Shown here: positions 25,570 to 32,828 of the stretch, piece after piece | Position numbering within the stretch: the first letter of the stretch is position 1 | How the letters are laid out: each line of letters begins with the position of its first letter | Source: Nitrospirota bacterium | GTDB taxonomy: Bacteria; Nitrospirota; JACRHL01 | Direction: 5' to 3' | Length of the DNA: 64,000 bases | Assembly: GCA_029858285.1 (NCBI GenBank) | Contig: JAOUFN010000006.1 | Location: 1-64,000, forward strand | Made by a program: the position numbers and the translations under genes | The notes under the pieces: model-generated | What the model saw: the letters and a program-made list of their open reading frames with translations, nothing else | What the model was told of the DNA's origin: nothing | The model's database searches: none

Positions 25570-25983
25570 ATGGGAAATTTGTGGAGAGCGTGGGCGGCCT
25601 TGCTGCTTGTGGCGGGTTCCCTGTCGGCGGCGGGGTGCCTGCCACAGGAGGCGTTGGGCGACGGTACCCACAAGGTGAATCCGGTGGGGGTTTATACTGA
25701 CGCCACACTGGTGGATTTTCTGCAGATGGCGTTTGCCGATGTGCAGGCCTGTTCCAACCTGTCGGCGGGCAGTTTTGACGACCTGTCGGTGGTGATGATG
25801 GAGCCGCTGTTCCCGTGCCCCTGGTACGAAACCGGCTGCACCGGGGAATTTGTGATTCCCAACACCGTCAAGCTCGGTTCGCCCCTGGTGTGGAAGCACG
25901 AAATTCTGCACTTCCTGCTCTACGTCAACACCGGCAATCCCGACTCCACCCACGACAGTCTGCTGTTCCAGGACTGTACCTGA
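25570..25983 (+). CDS. Miniature lipoprotein with HExxH metalloprotease-like site
   Basis: A 137-residue predicted lipoprotein: a 22-residue signal, then lipobox Cys23 (SAAGC). Near the C-terminus is WKHEILHFLLY with H110-E111-x-x-H114, followed by GNPDSTH with His128. This could be a zinc site of HExxH-x13-H type. Four further cysteines (61, 83, 90, 136) could form disulfides. A HEILHFLLY core followed by a GNPD..H element is a known look of short bacterial metalloprotease-like proteins, but no family is certain. GAGAGG precedes the ATG by 8 bases. It lies 165 bases after the large lipoprotein, suggesting a functional pair. Confidence 0.72.
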   Translation: MGNLWRAWAALLLVAGSLSAAGCLPQEALGDGTHKVNPVGVYTDATLVDFLQMAFADVQACSNLSAGSFDDLSVVMMEPLFPCPWYETGCTGEFVIPNTVKLGSPLVWKHEILHFLLYVNTGNPDSTHDSLLFQDCT

Positions 25984-26064
25984 CGGGGCGCGTCCGATCC
26001 CTCCCCTCGTCCCCCTCGGGGCGTACTGCATGGGCGGGGCTGACGAAAAATCTTCGGGCAAATT

Positions 26065-26685
26065 TTACGGCACCTGCGGCGGAGGGTAGCGGCGCACCTC
26101 CGAGCGACGCATCAGCCGATCCATGTAACGGTCCAGACGGGAAATGGTCTCCTGTTCCGCCAGTTCCGTGCGAACCCGTTCGCGGGCTTGAGCCGTGATT
26201 TCCCCGGGGTGTGGCCCCCCCTGCACCGCCAGCACGTCGTCCACGGCGGCATCGCGGATCATCACAAAGGCGCGGATGCGGGCGTCGATGAACGCCGCAG
26301 TCCATAGTTCGGCCTCCACCTGACGGGCGAGTGTGGCGTCGTCCATTCCGGCGCCGGGGTTGTCGGGGCGTGCCCGCAGTTCCGCCATCACCTCCGCCAC
26401 GCGGGCGGCGTCCGGGCGGGCGATGCCAAAGCGTATTGCCTCGTCCAGCAGCAGACGTTGGCGGATCAGGGCATCCAAGGCGGCCTCGCGCTCCTGGGCA
26501 GGCATTTCCAGGTAACCGGCGCCGTTGCCGAACAGACGTTCACGGGAGGTCACGTCACTGGCCAGCAGGGGAGAATCTCCCACCCGCGCCAGCAGCGCGT
26601 CGAACCACTCGGCGGCGGCAGGAGCGACCGCCAAAAGCAGCACCAGGGGCAGCCAGCGGAGCGCGCCCGACATCGCACTGCTCAT
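26065..26685 (-). CDS. SurA-like periplasmic chaperone N-domain protein
   Basis: A 206-residue protein with a signal peptide (LPLVLLLAVAPAAA, cleavage near residue 25). It is followed by a helical domain resembling the SurA/PpiC N-terminal chaperone domain: ALLARVGDSPLLASDVTSRE, then ALDALIRQRLLLDEAIRFGI. There is no rotamase (parvulin) domain, since the protein ends where that would begin. It starts within the RDD gene's stop (ATGA overlap at 26682-26685), so the two are coupled. A role in envelope protein folding is inferred. An alternative start lies 12 bases further in. Confidence 0.7.
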   Translation of the reverse strand: MSSAMSGALRWLPLVLLLAVAPAAAEWFDALLARVGDSPLLASDVTSRERLFGNGAGYLEMPAQEREAALDALIRQRLLLDEAIRFGIARPDAARVAEVMAELRARPDNPGAGMDDATLARQVEAELWTAAFIDARIRAFVMIRDAAVDDVLAVQGGPHPGEITAQARERVRTELAEQETISRLDRYMDRLMRRSEVRRYPPPQVP

Positions 26686-27323
26686 CGCGTCGGCCGATAA
26701 ACCACGCGGGTGCCCGCCATGCGGTCCTGCACGGCCTTGCCCCCCGGAACCAGCGCCGCGAGGAATCCGGTGCCCAGGGTCAGCACCACCAGCGGGAAGC
26801 ACAGGGTCCGCCCCAGTGCCCGGCGCCAACCCGGCGGGTCGCCCGCGTCGGTCTCCACCTCCAGCCGGAACACCATCTGGCCCGGTGTTCGACCGCCATG
26901 GGCGGTGAAAAAGACAAAATAGGCCAGCCATACCGGCAGCAGGGCAGCGGTGTAAAACTCCAGCGACAGGGCGTCGGCATATTCCCAGGCGTCCGGGTGG
27001 GCCGAGGCCAGGGCCATGCCGGAGGACGCCATGTTCCCCAGAATGCCGCTCAGCAGATCACAGACCAGCAGGTCGAACACGAACCCGACCACCCGCCGCC
27101 AGATTGGCGCGATCACCGCCTCTCCGGCGGGATGGTACACGGGCGGGGCGGGGACCGCCGCGCCCCATATGCCGGTTCCCGGCATGCGCCCGCCCTCGTA
27201 CCCCATGGGCACACGCAGCGGCGACAGGTGCGGTCCCCCCTCCTGCCCCAGCAGGGGGTGATCATACAACCCGCCCGGCGGGCGATAAGGCAGGGGGGGA
27301 ATGTTGTGTGTGGGCTGTTCCAT
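26682..27323 (-). CDS. RDD family membrane protein
   Basis: A 213-residue protein with an N-terminal polar, Pro-rich cytoplasmic stretch of about 70 residues. The RDD domain follows: the Arg/Asp start IWRRVVGFVFDLLVCDLL, then membrane helices near 78-100, 125-145 and 175-195 and the motif GRTPGQMVFRLEV. RDD proteins are small membrane proteins, in some cases Na+/H+ antiporters. The gene is immediately upstream of, and overlaps, the SurA-like gene. The start ATG 27323 was chosen because the upstream ATG at 27371 lies in poor context. Confidence 0.8.
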   Translation of the reverse strand: MEQPTHNIPPLPYRPPGGLYDHPLLGQEGGPHLSPLRVPMGYEGGRMPGTGIWGAAVPAPPVYHPAGEAVIAPIWRRVVGFVFDLLVCDLLSGILGNMASSGMALASAHPDAWEYADALSLEFYTAALLPVWLAYFVFFTAHGGRTPGQMVFRLEVETDAGDPPGWRRALGRTLCFPLVVLTLGTGFLAALVPGGKAVQDRMAGTRVVYRPTR

Positions 27324-27416
27324 GCGGGTTACCGTGGCCCCATTATCCGCCAAACGGTGGCCAAACCGCACCCCCCGGTTGCAGGGGAAGGGGGGAGCAG
27401 GGGCGGTATGGGGACA

Positions 27417-27453
27417 AAAAAAGGGCGCCTCCGTGTGGAGACGCCCTTTTCGA
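27417..27453 (-). terminator. Rho-independent terminator
   Basis: Read on the minus strand, GAAAAGGGCGTCTCC pairs with GGAGGCGCCC and is followed by a run of eight T. It lies 14 bases beyond the stop of the small lipoprotein gene and separates it from the RDD operon. Confidence 0.93.
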
Positions 27454-27466
27454 CCCGTCCTGAAAT

Positions 27467-27694
27467 CTAGCGCACGGCGGAGAGGCGGATGCCCTTGCCG
27501 GTCACGATCGAGCCGTCGGCCTTCAGCACGAAGGTGTTGGCGACCGGACTATGGGCTGGATAGGGGCTGCTCATGGCCACCGGAGCCGCAGAAAGTCCCG
27601 GCGTGGCGACCTGGCTGGTTTTCACCAGGCCGTCACAGCCGGCAAGGGCCATCCCTGCGATCAGGCACGCCGCCATCAACCACGCACCGCGCAT
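27467..27694 (-). CDS. Small lipoprotein of unknown function
   Basis: A 75-residue predicted lipoprotein: MRGAWLMAACLIAGMALAGC with lipobox LAGC at residues 17-20, then a 55-residue mature part ending ADGSIVTGKGIRLSAVR. The tail is a short beta-hairpin-like sequence. The start is chosen for a standard signal length; in-frame ATGs at 27745 and 27766 would give a much longer n-region. It has its own terminator and is divergent from the MBL-fold lipoprotein, with an AT-rich region between them (27780-27900). Confidence 0.68.
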   Translation of the reverse strand: MRGAWLMAACLIAGMALAGCDGLVKTSQVATPGLSAAPVAMSSPYPAHSPVANTFVLKADGSIVTGKGIRLSAVR

Positions 27695-28076
27695 GCTCTT
27701 CGCTTCACCTGTGGACGCCGACCCTTTTACAATATCCGTATTCATGCTGGAACAAATCCTCTTCATGACGTACCGTTTCAACCACCGTCGACCGCTGCGA
27801 CACACACACCGCGCATTGGCCGTTCGTGATTAATATGTGAGCAATTAACGGGCCAACTGCCCGGGGCTCCGGAAAATCCCATTGAATATCAATCTGTTGT
27901 GTTTCGTAATGAGTGGCCCGACCGGGGCCGGACAGCCCCCGTGCGGGGAGGCATGTGACCCCCCCCGGGGGGGCACAATGGGGAATCGTTTTCACACGCA
28001 GGGTAGAATGGACGGCGAAATGCCCCGAAAGAGGGGGGTGGGGGAGCGGGCGGCACGGGCGGAGGAGGCGGGTCCG
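27695..28076. other. Divergent intergenic region
   Basis: It contains an AT-rich stretch (27820-27905) suited to divergent promoters for the small lipoprotein and the MBL-fold gene. The open frame of the MBL gene extends back to 27882, but the strong GGAGGAGG ribosome site at 28062-28069 supports the start at 28077. Confidence 0.45.
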
Positions 28077-29315
28077 ATGGGCAGGGGGGCTACACGGGTG
28101 CGGCGCCGACCGCAATGGGTGTCCACGATGGTCGCTCCGTTGACGTTCATGGCGTTGACCGCCTGCTCGGGACCGTCCGCCACTCCCTTTAATCCGGCCT
28201 TGCCCCACCACCGGGGTGACGGCACGTTCATCAACGTGCTGGAGCCGGACCCGGACCACGGACCGGGTGACCTGTTGCGTTGGCGCTGGGAGGCCATCGG
28301 CAAGGCGGTTCCCGGTGCCGATGCCTACGCCTTTCCGGTGGCGCGCGCCGCCGCCGCCACCCTTGCAGACACCCGCCCCGGCAGTTTTACCGTCACCTGG
28401 ATTGGCCACGCCACGGTGCTGGTGCGGATGGGTGGTCTCAACATCCTCACCGACCCCCAGTTCAGCGAGCGCGCCTCGCCGGTATCGTGGATGGGACCGC
28501 GCCGGGTGGTGCCGCCGGTACCCGGTCTCGACCAGTTGCCGCCGATCCACGCCGTGGTCATCTCCCACGACCATTACGATTCCCTGGACGTGAACACTGT
28601 GCGCCGACTGCGGGCGAGGCCGGGAGGGGCGAACACGGTGTTCTTCACCCCCCTGGGGTACCGCAAGTGGTTTGCCGAGCTGGGGGTGACCAACGTGGTG
28701 GAGCGGGACTGGTGGGAGTCCTCCGAACTGGGAGGGGTCACCTTCACGGCAGTGCCGGTGCGGCACTGGTGCAAGCGCACCCCCTGGGACCACAACCGCC
28801 GTCTGTGGTCCGGCTGGGCCATGGCGGGGGCGGGCAAAAAGGTGCTGTTTGCGGGGGATTCGGGCTACACCCGGCACTTTGCCGAAATCGGCCAGCGTCT
28901 GGGGCCGTTCGATCTGGCCCTGATCCCCATCGGCGCCTACGAGCCGCGCTGGTTCATGGCGCCGTACCACATGAACCCGGAGGAGGCGGTGCGGGTGCAT
29001 CAGGACGTGCGGGCGGTGCGCTCCGTGGCGATCCACTGGGGGACCTTCATCCTTACCGATGAGCCCCTTACCGAGCCGCCGGTGGAACTGGCGGCGGCGC
29101 TTCTGGCGGCGGACATCCGGCCCTCGGCGTTCAAGGTGCTGATGCACGGCCAGACCCTGCGTCTGGGGGGGGCGCCTTCGCCTCCCGTGGCCGATGCCAC
29201 CCCCGGCGCGGCCCACGGAGGTGTTCCGGAGGGGACCTCGACGGTCACCCCGACGGTCACCCCGGAAGCCACCCCGCCGCCTCCGGTACGCCACGGGCGG
29301 GGCAGCGGGGTGTGA
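28077..29315 (+). CDS. Metallo-beta-lactamase-fold lipoprotein, NAPE-PLD-like
   Basis: A 412-residue protein. A basic n-region (RVRRRPQ) and VAPLTFMALTACSG form a lipoprotein signal with lipobox LTAC. The MBL domain has WIGHATVLVR, then the metal site SHDHYDSLD (H164, D165, H166, D168), HW near 233, FAGDSGYTRHF and the last ligand region IHWGTF. This order is that of NAPE-PLD/UlaG-like phosphodiesterases, which act on lipid or phosphoester substrates. The last 50 residues are Pro/Thr-rich with a VTPTVTPEATPPPP repeat, a likely disordered tail. GGAGGAGG upstream decides the start. Confidence 0.88.
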   Translation: MGRGATRVRRRPQWVSTMVAPLTFMALTACSGPSATPFNPALPHHRGDGTFINVLEPDPDHGPGDLLRWRWEAIGKAVPGADAYAFPVARAAAATLADTRPGSFTVTWIGHATVLVRMGGLNILTDPQFSERASPVSWMGPRRVVPPVPGLDQLPPIHAVVISHDHYDSLDVNTVRRLRARPGGANTVFFTPLGYRKWFAELGVTNVVERDWWESSELGGVTFTAVPVRHWCKRTPWDHNRRLWSGWAMAGAGKKVLFAGDSGYTRHFAEIGQRLGPFDLALIPIGAYEPRWFMAPYHMNPEEAVRVHQDVRAVRSVAIHWGTFILTDEPLTEPPVELAAALLAADIRPSAFKVLMHGQTLRLGGAPSPPVADATPGAAHGGVPEGTSTVTPTVTPEATPPPPVRHGRGSGV

Positions 29316-29340
29316 GATCGGCGCGCCGCCTCCCCCCGGC

Positions 29341-29475
29341 TGGATTCCCGCCTGCAGGGGAATGACACCAATGACATCAATGTCATCAGGGGGGTGGCAA
29401 AAGTGGCCTTCAAAACGGTGTGGCCGATTTCGCGATGAACCTGGCCGCGCCGTGTGTTTTCCGCGAATGTCGCCG
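29341..29475 (+). repeat. Dispersed repeat, copy 2, with a dyad
   Basis: This intergenic segment starts with GATTCCCGCCTGCAGGGG..ATGAC, like repeats dispersed in many proteobacterial genomes. It carries a perfect dyad ATGACAT-CA-ATGTCAT (29371-29386) and includes 29429-29451, which matches 15163-15185 at 22 of 23 positions. No open frame in 29316-29572 looks coding. Confidence 0.55.
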
Positions 29476-29572
29476 GGGGGTGCCCCCCCGCCCCCCGAAT
29501 GGGGGGAGGGCTTTGACACTTTTCCGGGGAAAAAACTAGAATTGGGCAATCGCCACCCAAAGTGGAGCGCCC

Positions 29573-30775
29573 ATGAAATTTTTGCAGGTGTTTTCCGGCT
29601 TGAAGCCGACCGCTCCCGTTCGTCCCGAGGTGGCGCTGATCGCCGCTGCGGGATTTCGCGAGGACAAGGAATCCCGCCTTCCCAAGGCGCGGCTGTGTGA
29701 ATCGCTGCGTCGCCAGCTCAACCTGGTGCCGGGCAGCCTGCTCAAGGTGGCCCACGGGGAGCGTGTGATCAATTGCCGGGTGGGAGTGTCGTCACGCAAC
29801 GACGAGGGCAAAAACCTCATCCGCCTGAATCCCCGCGCCCGCACCCTGTTGGGGGTGGAACTGGGCATGACGGTGCGGGGGCTGGTCAACACCACCCCCA
29901 TCAGTTCCAGCGCCGTGCCCCTTGAAGTCGCCGCCACTCACCCGGATGACGCCGACAGCGTCGTGGACGCGGAACCGGTGCTGCGCCTGACCGGTTCCCT
30001 GCGCAACCGCCTGGGTTTGAGCCGGGGCGACTTTGTGAATGTGAAGAGTGGCGACATACTGGTGCCCGCCCGGGTGGAACAGGGCAGCGCGGGGGACGAC
30101 CACGCGGCGCGCCTGAACCCCATGTTGCTGGGCATGTTGCAGGTGGAAGCGGGCGATCTGGTGGAGGTGGTCCCCTACGAAACACTGGTGCTGCTGATCG
30201 ACGCCTCCGGCAGCATGGACGAGCCCCTGGGAATGTTCACCAGCAAGATGAAGGCAACCCGCGAGGCCATCCGCCGCCTGCTGCGGAGCAAGGCCCACGC
30301 CCGGGAACACGACCTGGTGGGGTTGGTTTCCTTTGGCGAGGAGTGCGAACTGCTGAGCGCGCCGAGCCCCGATTTCCTTGGCCTGGAGGCACACGCCACC
30401 GCCATCAACGCCTGCGGTCGTACCGCCATGTTCGAGGGGCTGGAGTACACCCTCGAAACCCTGTCCACCGCCGGGGGGCTGAAGCGGGTGATCCTGCTGT
30501 CGGACGGCTGCCCCACCTCCACCGGTTCCGACCTGGTGCTGGAACTGGCGTTCCGCGCCAAGCTGGCAGGGGTGGTGATTGACACCGTCGGCGTTGGCCG
30601 CCGCGAGAGCAAAAAAAGCCGTATCAGCTACGACGAAGCCCTGCTGCGCCGCATCGCCGACATTACCGGCGGCAAATTTGCCACCGTGCACGAGGTAAAG
30701 GCGCTCGAGAGCGAATTTGCCCGCCTCTCGGAATGCAAAAAAATCCCCCTTCTGACTGCGGGCAACGCCTCGTGA
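29573..30775 (+). CDS. VWA protein with two Cdc48-N-like double-psi-barrel domains
   Basis: A 400-residue protein. Residues 37-105 and 135-200 look like an internal duplication. Each ends with an RLNP...LLG.....G..V pattern (IRLNPRARTLLGVELGMTV, and ARLNPMLLGMLQVEAGDLVE). Each also starts with a SLR..L.L..G...V strand pair. This resembles the double-psi barrel at the N-terminus of Cdc48/p97/VAT, including the DEGKN-IRL segment. A von Willebrand A domain follows at about 203-380 with MIDAS DASGSMD (210-216), a Thr in GRTAMFEG and Asp in LLSDGCPTSTGSD. There is no AAA ATPase domain and no signal peptide, so it is probably cytoplasmic. The next gene encodes a J-domain protein, suggesting a chaperone link (inference). 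Confidence 0.78.
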   Translation: MKFLQVFSGLKPTAPVRPEVALIAAAGFREDKESRLPKARLCESLRRQLNLVPGSLLKVAHGERVINCRVGVSSRNDEGKNLIRLNPRARTLLGVELGMTVRGLVNTTPISSSAVPLEVAATHPDDADSVVDAEPVLRLTGSLRNRLGLSRGDFVNVKSGDILVPARVEQGSAGDDHAARLNPMLLGMLQVEAGDLVEVVPYETLVLLIDASGSMDEPLGMFTSKMKATREAIRRLLRSKAHAREHDLVGLVSFGEECELLSAPSPDFLGLEAHATAINACGRTAMFEGLEYTLETLSTAGGLKRVILLSDGCPTSTGSDLVLELAFRAKLAGVVIDTVGVGRRESKKSRISYDEALLRRIADITGGKFATVHEVKALESEFARLSECKKIPLLTAGNAS

Positions 30776-30841
30776 CCGAGGCCGCCCGGCATCGGCAAAA
30801 ACTGCTGCCCCCCACGTCGGCGCTCGCGCTCCGGGTCTGAC

Positions 30842-31288
30842 ATGGGGAACATTTCCTATCAGGCCGGGGCGGACCATTACGCCCTTTTGGGGGTGTCTCC
30901 GGCGGCCACCGCCGAAGAGATCAGCCGCGCCCACCGACGGCTGGCCAAGGAGTGCCACCCGGACGTGCATCCGGACAAGGTGTGGGCCACCGAACGCTTC
31001 AAGCAGATCAACCAGGCCTACGCGGTACTTTCCAACCCTGCTGACAAGGGCGAATACGACCGCCTGCGCTGGGCCGAAATCGGCGCCGCCAGCGTGGCCG
31101 AAAGCCGCACCTCCCGTCCGCAGAAGCCGGTCCCGGTCAAAAAGCCCAAGGGGAGCGGCAGGGCGGCCGCCCGGAGTTACCATCAGGACCGTATCATGAG
31201 CTACTTCATCCTCGGGATCGAGGTGGTGGTGATGGCCATGTTCCTGTTCCTGGGCATTTACGCCGCACTCAAAAAATTGAACGGTTGA
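30842..31288 (+). CDS. Membrane-anchored J-domain protein
   Basis: A 148-residue protein. The N-terminal J domain spans about residues 11-77 with HYALLGVSPAATAEEISRAH, the invariant HPD (HPDVHPDK) near residue 39 and FKQINQAYAVLSNP. A basic linker (KPVPVKKPKGSGR) is followed by one C-terminal membrane helix (YFILGIEVVVMAMFLFLGIY). J-proteins stimulate DnaK ATPase, and this one would recruit DnaK to the inner membrane. It lacks the G/F and zinc domains, so it is a class C type. It lies 66 bases downstream of the VWA gene on the same strand. Confidence 0.88.
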   Translation: MGNISYQAGADHYALLGVSPAATAEEISRAHRRLAKECHPDVHPDKVWATERFKQINQAYAVLSNPADKGEYDRLRWAEIGAASVAESRTSRPQKPVPVKKPKGSGRAAARSYHQDRIMSYFILGIEVVVMAMFLFLGIYAALKKLNG

Positions 31289-31438
31289 GGCGCCTCTTCG
31301 GCCATTGATGCCGTGCCGGTTTCAACCGATACGGAGGGACGGAAATTTTCGGCCCGTGGATGGCCACTGCCAGTTATGGCCGGGCTGACCGTGATTCGAA
31401 GCGGGTCGTGCCCGCCGCATCAGGGAGGATGCGCACGC

Positions 31439-32794
31439 GTGGGGTGGAACAGCACAAAACCAAACGGTATCGCCGCATTGCTGGCGCTTGCCCTGACGTT
31501 GCTGGCCACCGCCTGTGCCCATGGACCGGCACAGGGGAGAGGGGGCCCGGTGCCCCCGTCCACCCCTTCCGTTACCTCGGCCACCCATCCGGCCGCCGCC
31601 CCCAAACCCCGGCTGGCTACTCCAGGCATCATCCTTGCGCCCCCTGGGGACACCGAAGGTGATACCACCACGTCCGGGACACGCAAACCCGCTCCGTCCG
31701 AGCCTCCCCTGGGAGGTGAGTCCGCAGTCGCCCACCGCGAGCAAATGGCCCGCGCGTCCCGATCGCAAGAGGCGCTGCAAGCCGGTGCTTCGCCAGCCGG
31801 AACGGCGGGAACCGCCACCCCCACGGAGGCCGGGGTTTCGGCGCCATCCGGGTTGCCGGGAGGGTCGTTGACCGCCGGCACTCGCAGCCAGACGAGCCGT
31901 GTGGGGACCGCGCTGGAAGAAGTGCCGCTGGGCGGATGGGAAGCCGAGCGGCTGCGCATCGAAATGGCCCGCCGCGCCGCCGGGCTGGTTGCTCCGGGAG
32001 AAGAGTCGTTCGGCACGCCTGCGGATTCTGCCGCCTCACGGGACAACCGTTTTGTTTCCGGGGAGACCGCAGAAAATGCCTTCGCTCTGCTGGATCGCGG
32101 CCCTGCATCGGCGGCGCCCGTCGCCACCACGCTGCCACTGGTGGCCCAGGACGACTGGATCCAGATTGTCACCCGTGGCACGGCAGACACGAACACCCCC
32201 CCCCACAATCGGCCCGCAGACAAGCCGTTTGCCCCCGGCGAGGTGATGATCCCGGACTCCTCCTTCGCCTCCGAGGTGCGCATGGGCCGAATGGGCAGGG
32301 TCAGCTATCTGTATTGGGCCGATCGCCACAATGCGGTGGTGGCCAGCGGCCCGGACAAGGCCTTCAACCGCCTCTCCTTCAAGGCGGGGGACTGGCAGAT
32401 CTGGTGCGCCGGAGCAGTCGGTGTGGCCCGCTGTCGCGTGGGGGTTTCCCTTGTGGACAGGGAAAGCCGCAGGCGCGAAGCGGTTTTGACGGTGTTTTTC
32501 GATGCCGCCCGCAATGTCCATACGGTGTGCGCGGGGCGGACGGAAGACGGCGGGAGCGTGACCCTGAAGGTAGACCGGAACCGCACCTACCGAGTGGCAA
32601 ACGGCACCTGCCTCCTGCGCGAGGAGTCGCGGGCGCTGCTGGGCGATCTGGAGGCGGGCGCCAGTGTGGTGGCCACCCACACCCGCCCCGGCGCGGCCAC
32701 CAGTAGCGGTGAACTGAATCCCTACGGCCTGGGGGAGGCGCTGAAGCTGATGTCCTTCATGGGGGGGAGAGGGGGGCGCACGCCCGTGCGTTGA
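31439..32794 (+). CDS. Lipoprotein with IalB-like C-terminal domain
   Basis: A 451-residue protein starting at GTG 31439 (AGGGAGGA 10 bases upstream). The signal IAALLALALTLLATAC ends in lipobox LATAC. Residues 28-260 are low-complexity Pro/Ala/Thr/Gly, probably a flexible tether. The C-terminal domain (about 280-440) has paired cysteines around W-IWC-x8-C (DWQIWCAGAVGVARCRVGV), then REAVLTVFFDAARNVHTVC and RTYRVANGTCL. This resembles the invasion-associated-locus-B (IalB) pattern of two disulfides. IalB domains are periplasmic or outer-membrane-associated with poorly defined function. It converges with the phage portal gene 35 bases downstream. Confidence 0.62.
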   Translation: MGWNSTKPNGIAALLALALTLLATACAHGPAQGRGGPVPPSTPSVTSATHPAAAPKPRLATPGIILAPPGDTEGDTTTSGTRKPAPSEPPLGGESAVAHREQMARASRSQEALQAGASPAGTAGTATPTEAGVSAPSGLPGGSLTAGTRSQTSRVGTALEEVPLGGWEAERLRIEMARRAAGLVAPGEESFGTPADSAASRDNRFVSGETAENAFALLDRGPASAAPVATTLPLVAQDDWIQIVTRGTADTNTPPHNRPADKPFAPGEVMIPDSSFASEVRMGRMGRVSYLYWADRHNAVVASGPDKAFNRLSFKAGDWQIWCAGAVGVARCRVGVSLVDRESRRREAVLTVFFDAARNVHTVCAGRTEDGGSVTLKVDRNRTYRVANGTCLLREESRALLGDLEAGASVVATHTRPGAATSSGELNPYGLGEALKLMSFMGGRGGRTPVR

Positions 32795-32828
32795 GCCGGA
32801 TGTCAGGCCGAGCGCCTGGCCCCGGACT

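Noticed and set aside
27882-28076. N-terminal extension of the MBL-fold lipoprotein
   Set aside because: It would place 65 extra polar residues before a lipoprotein signal. GGAGGAGG before ATG 28077 supports the shorter form.
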